Translations under genes and position numbers: made by a program
NCBI GenBank assembly: GCA_018296165.2
Contig: JACKQL020000007.1
Span: forward strand, 1,054,001 to 1,118,000
Source: Termitomyces sp. T153
Taxonomy: Eukaryota; Basidiomycota; Agaricomycetes; Agaricales; Lyophyllaceae
Direction of reading: 5' to 3'
Length of the DNA stretch: 64,000 nucleotides
Shown: piece after piece, positions 49,801 through 61,934 of the stretch
Numbering within the stretch: the stretch's first letter is position 1
How the letters are laid out: each line of letters begins with the position of its first letter
Notes under the pieces: generated by a model
What the model was told of the DNA's origin: nothing
Seen by the model: the letters and a program-made list of their open reading frames with translations, nothing else
Databases searched by the model: none

Positions 49801-50550
49801 AAGATATCTAATGACCGAGAGATGCCCGTTTAGAGCGGCTTTATGAAGTGCGGTCTAAACATGAAAATGAGTCAAAGGAACATGAAGGATCAGGAAACAA
49901 ACCTCGCCCTCTCGGTCCTCCAAGTCTGGCATTGCTCCACAGTCCTCGATCACTGGCTGGACATTAGCTTGAATATCAAACAAAGAAGTGCTCTACCGTA
50001 CGCCACGTTACTATGTCTAAGTAACCTCGGCTCGCTGCAGCATGTAGAGCCGTAAACCCAGTGCGAGAGGACGCGTTATTGGCAAGGCTAAATGGCTCGA
50101 CTTCTCCATTTATCAGGGCATTCTGGAATAAGTGCTTCAATAAGATCAAGTCTCCAGAGATCGCGGCAGCGTAAAGGGACTCCAACTGTGCTGGGGAGGG
50201 AGGCAGAGAGGGCCGCAGAACATTTTCTTGTACACCCTGCTGCACATCCTCTTGGGTAGTCCGTCGCGTTTCCTCTTGAATCTCAACTGATTTGACCTCA
50301 GATACAGGAGCGCCAGGATAGACAAATTGCTCGTCATCTTCTTCATCATGTCCTGGTTCCAGTACTGCCAAATCGCTTTTCAGCGAAGCATCTCTTGTCC
50401 CAACTGAATCGCCCAGTGTCTCCATTTGAGTGTTTGACTGCCCGGACCTAAACAAAGTTGGTCAAATCGAAAAAGACAAAACAGCTCAGCGCACTCTTCA
50501 TTAGTCCAAAGACGATGCCGTTCACCATCCAGAGTCCCAGACTCGGACAT
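46885..50550 (-). CDS. Ankyrin-dysferlin-FYVE-RING multidomain protein
   Basis: A long, many-intron gene. Order of parts: N-terminus MSESGTLDGERHRLWTNEE; an acidic FVYPGAP motif; four ankyrin repeats (FTALHAAASRGYLDIVTW; ALHKAALNGHLSVIRYLL; WTALHNACSKGYLGIVRWL; WTPLMNAASKGHHPVVLYLL); a middle region with a DysF-like domain (SDWTLDVTHPGVDAEEGWQY ... PPQTWVRRRRWVRIMRR); a second acidic FHYPGA motif; an FYVE finger (RDCQRRF ... HCRKCGRIFCDRCSSH, VCQNCFEQ); a UBZ-like CPVCNRNLDEF-FHVKAC; and a C-terminal RING (ECVICLEEF ... LSCFCSFHNACL, GKSCPVHTR). FYVE plus RING resembles yeast Pib1, an endosomal/vacuolar ubiquitin ligase that binds PI3P. A PI3P-targeted E3 is the likely role (inference). Start ATG 50548-50550, stop 46885-46887. 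Confidence 0.8.
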
Positions 50551-51333
50551 AGTCAACGGATGTGACAAGCCGACTTCAACCAGCCTGAGGATTTCTATGA
50601 GCAAGAGATCGTGGGATGATGTTGGTCGTCACGTGCATCGACGCGTTCTGATCATTGACAATCTTGATCGCGGAGCTTTTTCCAGGTCACGGTTATGGAG
50701 GTGACATATGTATAGTTAACGCTCCAAATACTGTGAAATCAGAAGCCCACCCTATCTGCGAGCTTGTTGATTCTCATGCAGCGATTCCCAGGATCAGCAT
50801 GCGCGGAAGTTTCGGACGCGTACTATCTATAGGCCATTCTAGTATTGGGCTCTCAGTCAAGGAGGAGATGCTGTTCCTACATCCTTCAGATTGTGATATT
50901 AAACGTTATGCTTGATTGAGGTTTCACTGATCCGACAGCTAAAAAATTCAAATGATCCAAACGAACGGCCGAGGCAGCCTTGATCCCATAGAGAGATCTT
51001 CAAGACTTTTAAGGCTCGGCGCTGCAGCGTCTAGGTATCAACTTGCCTACTCGATGCCGTGGCACTGCTCGTTATGCATGGTGGTATGGGCATGTCAAGT
51101 TAAATGAGTTCAGACTACTATGTACCTACTTGTACCATACAGGGTTACATGCATGACAAAGCATGATCTGAAGCACATTGTCGCGCAAGGAGGTCAGTTA
51201 TTTTCTATGTATATTGTGGCTAATTATGCACCTACCAAGGATGGCGCCTACAGCTGTCCAAGCTGTCACATTTTGCGTGATCGGAGGCGTCGGCCTCGGA
51301 CTTGAGTCGGTATTATATAACGATTGCATCTCA
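50551..51333. other. Intergenic region upstream of BNA3, with TATA-like element
   Basis: No convincing gene; the 86-residue frame at 50655 has no ATG start or motif. A TATA-like TATTATATAA lies at 51311-51320, only 14 bp before the chosen BNA3 ATG, so it may belong to a start farther downstream or be chance. Confidence 0.4.
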
Positions 51334-53118
51334 ATGCGAGCGCAGACGTTGAATCTCTTGAGGCTTGCAACTACATTCCGTCAATTCCGATCATTTTCTG
51401 CCACTACGCGCTTCATGGCCCCGACGTCTCAAGATCGCAGTAATCTCATTCCCTTCTCTTCTCGACTGAAAGAGGGGAGAGCTTTGGCACAAGATGTCTG
51501 GTCCATCTTCAAGTAAGGTCGCACAATCGTTGATACGATAACGCTGATCTTTCAACGATTCAGCGCAGCAAACCTCCCTTCGGACTGCATCAACCTTGGG
51601 CAAGGATACATGAATTTTTCTCCTCCGCAATGGATCACAGACGCGGCTGAAGGTGCCCTGAAAACAGTGGGTCCGAACCATTATTCCCATCCCAAGGGAC
51701 GCATTCGCCTCAGGGAGGCTATCAAAAACTTTTATGAACCTGACTTCGGTCGTAGCATAGATGTCGAGTCTGAGATTCTCGTCACCAGCGGAGCTAACGA
51801 GGGTGAGTCGTTGCGTCCAATTTCCCAACTGATGCTTGTCTCATGGAAGCCTCCAGGCATGTATTCTGTCCTCACAGCGTTTCTGGAACAAGGGGACGAA
51901 GTTATCATGTTTGAGCCTTTCTTCGACCAGTATCTGCCTTCCGTCACTTTCAACGGTGGAAAACCGGTCTATGTTCCACTTCACCCGCCGAGAGACGTCC
52001 AGGGAAAGACTACTAGTGCGGACTGGACGATCGACTTTGATGAGCTCAGGTGTGTGGTTATCTTGATAATGGAGATTAAAATTGATCATCTGTCGTTTCA
52101 GACGCGCCATCACCCCCCGCGCGAAGATAATAATCGTCAACACACCTCATAACCCCGTAGGCAAAGTGTTCCATAGAGCGGAGCTTGAACGGATAGCTGC
52201 TTTGGCGGAAGAATTCAATCTGATGGTGATGGCCGATGAAGTGGTAAGTCCGTTTAACATGTTCAAAATGGCCAATCATCGACATTTTGACAGTATGACT
52301 GCCTCGTTTTTGATCAAGAGCACGTTCGAATTGCGACTCTTCCCGGTATGTGGGACCGGACTATAACTGTAGGGTCAGCTGGAAGTGAGTGATGGTAAAT
52401 TTTCTGAGTCGTATCTGAACTATATATATATAGAGGCGTTTGCGGCTACTGGTTGGCGTGTGGGCTGGTTGATTGGCCCCGCGTCTCTCCTCCACCCGAC
52501 ACTCGCAGCAACAACGCGGATCGTCTTTTGCACCAACTCACCCCTACAAGAGGCCGCAGCTGCTGGCCTTGAACAGGCCAAGCAGCACAAATTCTTTGAA
52601 AAGCAGCTCCGGGAGTATGCTGAAAGGCGGGCTATTCTCACAGATGCTTTTGATCGGCTAGGCATGAAATATACTCTACCCGAAGGCAGCTATTTTGTTC
52701 TCTTGGTAAGATTTGTGATGCTTATCAATTGGCATCATTGAGAACCCCGTGTTTCCAGGATATTTCCGACGTCGATTTTCCAAATGATTATCCATTCCCA
52801 AAGAGTGTCTTAGACAGAGGCCGAGACTTCAGGTATGGTCTTGAATATGTTAACTCCTCGGCCAAGTCATTCACCTGGCTACAGGGCTTGCTGGTTCATT
52901 GCTATGGAAATCGGTGTTTCTTCCATCCCAGTCAGCGAGGTATGCCATCTTGTGAAGTTCTCTTGAGACAATAGTAACAAAAGTTTCAGTTTTACTGCGA
53001 AGAGCATGCCGGAATAGGAGAAGTATATGCCCGATTTGCTTTTTGTAAAGACTTGGAGACTCTTAAAGCAGCAGGAGAGCGATTGCAAGGGCTGAAAAAG
53101 TTTTTGAAAAAGAATTAA
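51334..53118 (+). CDS. BNA3: Kynurenine aminotransferase / kynurenine-oxoglutarate transaminase
   Basis: PLP-dependent fold-type I (class I/II) aminotransferase converting kynurenine to kynurenic acid; related to mammalian KYAT. The N-terminus (MRAQTLNLLRLATTFRQFRS) is a likely mitochondrial presequence; a second Met (MAPTSQD) could give a cytosolic form. Core motifs: INLGQGYMNFSPPQW, HYSHPKGRIRLREAI, EILVTSGANEG, FLEQGDEVIMFEPFFDQYLP, KIIIVNTPHNPVGKVFHRAE, VMADEVYD and, across an intron, VGSAGKAFAATGWRVGWLIG with the Schiff-base Lys and phosphate-binding Arg. C-terminal helices end LQGLKKFLKKN. About nine short introns keep frame. Its stop is 47 bp from that of the convergent SLH1-like gene. 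Confidence 0.93.
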
Positions 53119-53165
53119 CTTGTTCCTTCTATGATAAACCTGTAGAATATTGTAGATCTAGAATG

Positions 53166-56100
53166 TTATCTGTCGTTTTCTGTCTGTCTAGGCAAAGGTA
53201 TCGGTGTCGCTGAGACAGCTGAAAAGCTGCGCACCAATTCAGACGACCTGGACATAATCTTGTCAGCGATGCGTGAAAGATTCTCGTCTCGCGAGGTAGA
53301 TGTGCAGTCGTAATAGGTAGGGTTACTGACAAGGCGCCGCGAGAGGAAGGTGAAAGACAAGACATCAAGAATGTCTTGTACTTTCATTCCATTATTACGT
53401 CTATGTTGCAAGCTGATCCACTGCGCAAGATTGTCCGTCTCCAAGAGTCGAGACTCGATTGGAAGACCTTCGTTCAAAAACCGGGTAAACGTGTCTTTGG
53501 CTTCTGCCTGGCAAAACAGGTGGAAGTAGCCTGTTCCGATCTGTTGCACAGCTCGACTTTGCATCCTAACCAGCTCCGTCAAACCATAGTCGCATAGCTG
53601 ACGGTCAGAACCTTCAGCTGCCACATGGAAGTATTGGGTGCCCATCACAACCACAACCGTAGCTCGAACAGGCAATATCCAGCAAGAATCCCGTGGAACG
53701 ATGAGGACACGTATCAGACCTTCTGCATACAACTCCAGCATGAGGTTCCGGTCAGATTTAGGAATGCCTTCGTGGAAAAAGCCGACGCCCTTCGAGACAA
53801 AATCGATCAGACTCGTGTCCTGAAGTCGCACCAGGCGATCTTCCAGATACTCTGCCGAGGTATCTGGAGGAAGGTAACCTCGTTCGGTCTCCATCTCAAG
53901 CGCACATTGGGTCAAGAGATCGAGTGCGATAGGTTTACATTGGCCACGAGAAGGGATAAAGATAATTGCGGATTCACCTGGAGGTGCCATTTGAATACCT
54001 GCGTGCGCAGGTTTTGCCATAGCTTTGAAGAGTGCGCCAGATTGTGGGATCGTGAAGGTCGTCGTAGAGAATACTAGGGATTGATCTCGATCTCTTGGTC
54101 GAAAACTATGCAACCCCGAGGGATCAATATCAAGCCAATCGGCCATATCAGAGACGTCATTGAGAGAGCTAGAGAAGCCCACGAATCTTGTCCGTGACGT
54201 CTGTGTAGCGTGTCGGAGAAGAGATATAGCAAGCTCGTATGTCGAGTCAAGGAGTTCCAGGTTTTCGCAGACGACAGCATCCAACCCAAGAATGGGGATG
54301 GCACCGTTTCTTTCCGAGATAACATCAAGTAGATGTGAAGCAGTGAGCACCCTAACAACCCTCCCTCTTGGCTTGTCCAGAACACTAGGTCCTGTAGCAT
54401 AGTTTACCGTGATCCCTGTTTGCTTCGCAATGGCTCTAAGTTCCGAAGCAACTTCCAGCGCTACACTTCGTCTCGGTGCGACTACGATTATCCAACTTTC
54501 GCGGGACTGCATTATTGTGGTCCTGGAAATCGATCTTGTTAGCAAGTACATATTGATCATGAGAGAACTTGCCAGATCAAAATGTGAGCTAGAGTCGACT
54601 TGCCACTTCCAACAGGAGCACAAAGTAGTGCATTGCATTTTGTATGAACAAGGCTCCAGAAGGTTTGAGTTTGGATGGCATTTAAATTATCTATTCTTCC
54701 AGTTATAGCCTTGACAATAGAAGGATCTCTGATCACAGACGGTGCCGGTAACAGTGGCAGGTGCAGTAAGGGAGTGTTAGACGCGGAAGCTGTTGGCATG
54801 ACTAGTGACTCCAGCGGAATGAAGACCTCTTCCTCAGCACCCATCCATCTATCGGAAACATATCGTATAGTGGCAGAGGACGGAGGTATACCATTTGGTA
54901 TTGAGATGATAAAATCCACGTTCAAAACATCCGTGGATTGGCGAAAGACGAGATGGGCAAGTTGGAGTATAAGTAGTCCTTGAGAATCCTCTATCCAGAG
55001 CCAAAATGGTTCAACAGTACCATGAATCTTTGCACTCCAAGAGAACGCCCGTTTTACGCGAGTAGAAATTTTTAGAACATCCGGTCCTAACGGCCGCAAA
55101 TCGTATGTAATGGCCACAGCTGGAAACTGATTTGTTGCATCAAGAAGAGCTTGTCCATGACGTTCATTCAGATGGACAAGTTTGCCCAGTTCCGCTGCGC
55201 TTAGGCTCCTCAATTGTGCAGGAGACCAGTCATCTGCCCATTGTTGTAAGCCATAGAAGATATCGGCCTTTAAATCAAACTGCTTCAATGGCTGGTCAAA
55301 AGGCCACAATCGTTTCTCGATAGCCTTACTAATCCCCATGAGAACGGCCGTGACATTAGCCCATTTCTTGCTGATTGCAATTTCAAGAAGAGCGCGAACT
55401 ATGCGACCTCCGTTTTGCATGACGTAGGCCATGTCTGAGACCAGGGCAAAATCCTCGACCGTCTCCCTTGATACAGCTCCTTGCAATAGAATATTGACCT
55501 TTCCCTGACTGGTATTCGCGCCATCCTGGAAAAGATGAGGACCCCTTGTGAAGTACAATACTGAGCGCAACATACCTTTACATCACAGGGTATCCGCTCT
55601 AGAAGCATCTCAAGTTCTGTCCCTTCGGATTCACGAACTTGTATTTGGTCAAACTAAACAGGTCATGGAGCTATCAACCTTCATTAAATTAGATAAACAA
55701 CCTACCTCGGTACTCATGCTAAGCATACCAAACACGTCAGCCTCCGTCATCTTTTGGCGAAAAATTTTATTGAATATCTCGATTGAAGAGTGCCGAATGT
55801 AATATTTTGCTGCAATCCTGCCGAGGTCCGTTATTGTGAATACTCCGGTGCTTCTATCAAATGCTATCATGCGTAATTCCGCAAGTTTCTGAGCGGCATA
55901 AGTGACAAGTTCGTGTCGTTTATTTCCCAATTGTGGATCATCGCTGGTTGCCTCCCGTGCAACGCCTATCAGAATGAGTAGAATCATCTTGATAATCGTG
56001 CTTCTTCAAAGATAACTCACCATAGAAAAAGGGATTTTTTCTCATTCTGACGAATAGGTAAGTGTATCCTAGCCATCGTACGGCGTCGTTGACATTAGAA

Positions 56101-59100
56101 ACAGTGCCGAGGGCTATCTCTGCATTGAGCGAATCGAACAGGCCACCTTGGAATCTAGAACACGGGAAGTAAATCATCCGGCGACGAAGGTCAAACCCTG
56201 ACACCTACTTAGACTCGATGGGAATCTTCGAGAAAAATAGATCAAACAAAATATTTTCTAAAAAATGTGATAATACTAACCTGTGATGTCACAGCATCAA
56301 GATAATGTGTGAGTTTGTCCTCTGTAGTGCAAATGTAACCTTCACCGCTACTCTCCAAGCCTGGACGACCAGCTCGACCGAATACTTGTAGAACATCAAG
56401 CACGGATAAGTCGACAAAGGCACCCTTGGAACTATCATACACTTGGGTTCCCTTGATGATGACTGGGAAATGACAGTAAGCGGAGAACGTCAAGACAAGG
56501 TTGAACATTTAACCAGCATGGGCAGGTAAGTTGACACCCCAGGCTAGAGTGGCTGTGCAGCAGAGCACCTAGATTCGTTCAAAGGCTCCAATTCGAAATC
56601 CGTAGCAAGTTTACGTTTGAGTAAGCTCACCTTTATTGCTCTTGCCTCGAACATTCTTTCCATCATGTTTCTGTCTGAACGGAGCATGCCTGCATGATGA
56701 ATACCGAAGCCATGGTCAAAAAGCTGTTTCATTTCCTTATTTCTGCTCTCGCCGATAGATCTCCGAAACATGGCATACTGGGGATGATCTTCGCAACTAA
56801 AGTCATCACTTTTGCCTTCAGCAAGAGCTGTTTCTTTCAGTGCTAAAGCGCTCTTCACAGTATCCTTTCGTGCATGAACAAACACCATGACTTGATGCCC
56901 TTGTGCGACGAGTTCGGAGACCTTCAAGTATGTGACATAGTCGAGATTTTTCTTGGACTGGGGACTTCCAGCTTTGCCTTTGATTCCGAGGAAATGCTGC
57001 TCGAGAGGGACAGGCCGGAACGAAGAATCGAAGTAGAAGAGACCTTTATATTTCGAGACGCTGAAGTTATACTCAGTCACGCGTGGAGATGGATTGCGCA
57101 GACACGTACCAGAGAAACTCTGCAACATCCATGTAATTCGGAAGAGTAGCACTTAGGCCGACGATACGAATCACGGATTGACTAGATTCAACCTAAGATA
57201 TCAGTATAGTCAGTTTCAAGGTGATAGAAATAGGGTTGTGGGAAGGTGACCTGGCGTAACGTCCTGGCTACAATAGTCTCGATAACGGCTCCACGCTCTT
57301 CGTTAAGAAGGTGAACTTCATCAATTATGAGCAACTTCAAGCTCTAAAAAGACGTTAGGCGACGGATAACGTCCCCATGATCCGCAACGTCTTACAGTAG
57401 CCAATTCTCCTTCGCCCGTTGGCTTCCTAGTCACAACATCCCATTTTTCAGGAGTTGTGACAATGATCTGTGTTTGTGCAATTTCGGCTTTCGTCATTTG
57501 CATGTCACCTGTCATTAACAAGTGCTTTGTCAATACCCTGGAGCATACATCGATTCTAAGTTTTGAGTTTCACCAGTCAACTCGCGAACTCGAATGGACA
57601 GCCAGCTCAGCCTTTTACTGAGTTTGCGTACGATCTCAGAGGCCAGCGCTTTCATCGGAGCACTAAATTCAAAACTTATCAGGTTTCCGACGAGCAGGTA
57701 ATCAAGCGATGCATACACATAGATGATTTTAAACGCATCCTTTTGAATAGAAGATCGGAGTTGCCCTCGGATGTCATCGTTACTGGAGTCGAGGAAGTTT
57801 GATCGGTGCTGGTCAATCACTCTCAAGATGGTGAGCATAGCTACATCGGTTTTACCCTGTTTATAAATTAACAAATGCAACTTTTCAGAGGGGGATAGAA
57901 TTACAGCACCAGTCGGGGCTGATGAAGGGTATAAATTGACGTGTCGATACATAACATACGGAGCACGAACCACAAATAAGGAGATTCTCGTTTGAACCAT
58001 ATGCGGTTGGATATACAATCGACTGGATCCTGTTCAAAGACGTATAACCCTATTACAACGATAAATGACGAGCCGGTTGTGCAGTAAGAACGTTCATTCA
58101 CAGGAAAAGACTCCTTAGCCAGAGGCTCGAGTTCACTGACTGGTAACAGTCGCTCCGACGCCTTAGGTGGAACCGTTTTCGCTGGAGGAACAATTACTTC
58201 TTCGTATTCCTGTTGAGAAATTCAGTTTCAGTCAAAATTCTCTACAGTTGAGCACGGAAAATGTTCACTTCATGCATATCCCGTACTGTACCAATTGGCA
58301 ACATGTACTTGCTGCCAAATTGCGAAAGGACATTGCCCTGGCCTGTCATAGTCGAAGAATACACATGAGGAAGAACTTCTGGGGCTTCTTGCTAACAATT
58401 TGAGGGGAAAAAATTAACTTCATTGGAACAAACAGAAGAGATGGGAATTGACTTACTGCCGTCCCTGAGAACAGAGGTCGTGCCGCATTCTCTCTAAAAC
58501 TCTTCTCCATCCGCCGTCGTGCTTCCTCTTGAGATAGATGGTGTGCAGATTGTTCTTTGCTGCTGAGTTCCCCGAGCTTTGATGGAATGAATCCTTGATA
58601 TATATGATCAATAGATATCTGCAGACATACCTCTTGCGCAACCGCGCTACGATCTTTAAGTATATCCATCACAAGGTCAATGTCGTCAAAACCGATAATT
58701 TCAGCTAATTCCCCAGAAATGACGTCGTCTTCGCGATTAGAGGAGATAATGGTGCGTATCGAATCTAGCAGCGGCGAGAGATTCTTCTTTCTGTAAAAAA
58801 CATGCTGCGTCAAATCAATCAGCCATTGGGGCATATGAACACACTGGAGTAATCGCGTGGTACAGCTAGAAGAGCCAAGAGAAGGAAACTGATCATACGT
58901 TGATGAAGGTTGCTCATCAACGCCTAGAGAAGTATATCTATCCAGGACCGTGTGCCGTGGATCGGGTTCCACATCATCTGCAGCATCTTGATCGTCAGCA
59001 GAATCTGTGAAGAAGTTGAAGGCTGGACAATTTGACTAGCAATAAGGCACTACCTCTGTATGTCTTTTGTAGCCTTGTATGGACTGGTCAATTGAGCCTG

Positions 59101-59155
59101 ACGTCGGTATGTTTTCCGACCTACGATTTCCAATCTTCGAGGACACGTTTGTCAT
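53166..59155 (-). CDS. Ski2-like RNA helicase, SLH1/ASCC3-like, lacking the last Sec63 domain
   Basis: Large gene with two helicase cassettes. N-terminus includes [20 protein letters not shown] and [18 protein letters not shown], as in Slh1/ASCC3. Cassette 1 is complete: [116 protein letters not shown], then a winged helix and a Sec63 domain ([28 protein letters not shown]). Cassette 2 has Walker A ([10 protein letters not shown]), but the DExH is CENL and motif VI is SRAVQQ, so it is probably inactive. The protein stops at TENDR soon after the second winged helix, without the usual second Sec63 domain. Slh1 is the helicase of the ribosome quality trigger complex. The first exon (ATG 59153-59155) joins poorly to the next and is tentative. 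Confidence 0.85.
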
Positions 59156-60170
59156 TATCCGACGCGTCCTGCGATGAGCCTACAAGAAATTCTAGATGAG
59201 AAATGAGTGATGACATTATTGTTTCGAAGCGATGTTAGAGGAAAGAATGGATGCACGAAGAGAGCAACTGCAGTGCCGTTTTGGCTAGCTCAAGCAAGGT
59301 TCAAGGGACCGAATTTGAGTCATAGGTGACCGGTATGATTGCCGTTCACACAGCCACCATCTCTTCAGTTTCCATATTATTCAACCAGATTCGACCTCAA
59401 GGAGCCCCAAGGCCAAGTAATGTCAAGGTGTTGGCCGGGCCATGAATGTTAGATCTAGAGGAATATATATATACGCGTAAAGATACTATAGCTACTTTGA
59501 TTACACGAGATGTGAAACGTAGAAGGAAGGTTTTGTGCACATGGGCCGGACATCTTCAAATTGTAGAGTGGGCCAACCTAAACCTAGAAATCAGGCTTGA
59601 ACAGAGTAAACTGCTCAAATTATAATGATTTATACTACGTACATACATATGAGTTGGAAGATCAACCCTCAATCGGACCATGTTACCTATCTGATAAGAT
59701 CTGTTTTTTTTTCTTCTCTTACGATAATTTCAGCTAGTATCTTCCAAGTGCCATGGCTGGCTATCTCTGATCGCACATGTGAAAAACCCAGAACAATAGT
59801 TCCTTTTGGAACGCTAAAGAAATGAGGTCCCTCCAGGTCCTCTTGAGCTTCGGAAAAGATCGGACGAGTTAGATAGTCGGAAAAAAGTTTGAGCGCCTTT
59901 TGCCACTTGCTGTGAAGGCACAGCGATATTACCTCTCCGTCGTTCATCATCGTGTTCAACTATAAGAACTGAGGTGCTCCTTCACCAATACAACTTTCCG
60001 CTGAGCCTGTGACTCACTGATTTCCGCTAGAATTCTTTACCCGTCCGACCCTGACTAGTGACCTTGCTTGCCCTTCCGAGTCAATTCCTGGCATCTATAT
60101 CAACTCTCTAAAACGAGCAACTATATTGCACCGACTTTCTATAACAGCCTATAGCCTATAGATCAGCACT
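59156..60170. other. Intergenic region between SLH1-like and ARG8 genes
   Basis: About 1 kb of AT-rich sequence with no supported gene; divergent promoters of both neighbours lie here. A TATATATATA tract occurs at about 59464-59475. A 90-residue minus-strand frame at 59687-59959 (beginning MNTMMNDGEVISLCLHSKWQ) is too short and unsupported to call. Confidence 0.45.
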
Positions 60171-61812
60171 ATGAAGTCTATGAACACTTTGGCGGCAGCC
60201 AAACGTGGCTTTAGAATACGACCCCTTGCACCTACATGCATTCGTCATGTTTCTACCGAGGTAACCCCAACATCTGCGTCTCTCCATTCCTCGCCTCATT
60301 TTCGATAACTCAGGGCCCTTGTACACGTTACAAAACTCCTACACATGCCACGTCGTCTCCATCACCTGCCACTACAAAAACTCTAGAACGTGCTTCGGAA
60401 TACCTTCTTCCAGTTTACGCACGACCGGACTTTATACTCTCTCATGGGAAAGGATCGTATGTTTGGGACACTGATGGCCGAAAATACCTTGATTTCAGTG
60501 CTGGGATCGCCGTGAACGCTCTTGGACACGCAGATGAGGGTGTTCTTCAAGTGCGTTCTGTTGTAAAGAAGAGGAATTTATTTCTCACAAAGGCGAAAAT
60601 AGGCTCTCAATGAACAAGCGGGTAAAATCATACACACTAGCAATGTTTACCACCATGAATGGGCAGGCAAACTCGCTGAAAAACTGGTGATGACCACGCA
60701 AACCGAGGGTGGATTGGGAGCTGCTTCTGGTTCAGGCAGGAGCTTGGGTGCCAAAGTCTTCTTCGCCAACTCTGGTACAGAAGCGAATGAAGGTGCTCTC
60801 AAAGTTGCGCGCAAGGTTGGGAAGGAGCGGTGGGCTGCTGCTGTGCCCGGGCGTCGATGGGATTCTCCCGAGTGCAATAAAACGAGGATAGTATGTTTTG
60901 AGGGATCGTTTCATGGTCGGAGTATGGGTGCCTTGAGTGTAACGGTCAACCCCAAATATCAGGCGCCGTTCGCTCCCTTACTACCCGGAGTAGATGTGGG
61001 CCGGCTGAACGATCATGAAGGGCTCAAGACCCTAATCGTAGAGGATACCTGCGCTGTTATCGTAGAACCGATTCAAGGTGAGGGAGGAATAAACGGCGCT
61101 AACGTAAATTGGCTTCGGGCACTGCGGCAACGGTGCGACGAAGTGGGAGCAGTTTTGATCTATGATGAGGTTCAGGTAGGAATGTTTCGGTTCTCACTGA
61201 CGGACTTATGGCTTATGAGGTGGATGTAGTGTGGTCTATTCAGGACGGGAACTCTCTGGGCACACTCCGCTTTCCCGATAGATTGCCATCCGGATATTGT
61301 AACGATGGCTAAACCGCTTGCAAACGGATATCCTATCGGAGCGGTGTTGCTGAGGGACACTGTTTCTGAAACAATGACTGCCGGTGGGTGACTTGGATCG
61401 GCTAGATCAAGCCCTCTTCTGACGGGAGTTACTCAGGTACTCATGGTACTACTTTCGGAGGTTCGCCCTTGGCGTGTGCGATCGGTTACCACGTTCTCGA
61501 GAGACTGGCATCTCGAGATTCTATCACAAAAATTGCAGAGACAAGCGAATACTTGGCAGGACGCCTGGAGCAGTTGCCAAAATGGTTCCCTGACATTCTG
61601 CAGACGAATATTCGAGGACGTGGGTTGATTCGTGGACTTGGATTCCAGAGGGCGGGAGATCCGGGACGTGTGGTGTCGATGGCGCGGGAACGGGGGGTAT
61701 TTGTACTGACTGGGGGTGCGGATGCGGTACGGCTTGTGCCTAGCTTGAATGTCGGGAAGGAGGAGGTGGACCTGGCTGTCGATGTGCTCGAAAGCTGTAT
61801 CGGTGCACTTTG
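60171..61812 (+). CDS. ARG8: Acetylornithine aminotransferase, mitochondrial
   Basis: Class III PLP aminotransferase forming N-acetylornithine from N-acetylglutamate semialdehyde in arginine synthesis. The N-terminus ([20 protein letters not shown]) is a typical mitochondrial presequence. Core: [129 protein letters not shown], the PLP-lysine region [19 protein letters not shown] and [20 protein letters not shown], ending [11 protein letters not shown]. At least five introns are spliced in frame, including one after HADEGVLQ and one that splits VQ/CGLFR. ARG8 stops 122 bp upstream of HEM1 on the same strand. Confidence 0.93.
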
Positions 61813-61934
61813 ATCGGAACTTGGATGTATCTTTAGAAATCACCTGATACAAATTGGTCTGCTGTGATTGGCTGAGGACAAGGTAATATAAGACGCGTGC
61901 AAAATGTTCGGAAGCGTCGTTTTCCGCCCCGCCC

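Noticed and set aside
50655..50915. 86-residue plus-strand frame upstream of BNA3
   Set aside because: Begins with TTG, has no ATG near its start and no recognisable motif.
54600..55573. Possibility that SLH1-like exons belong to two separate helicase genes
   Set aside because: The two cassettes are joined by a continuous Sec63-type region in frame, and the family normally has two cassettes.
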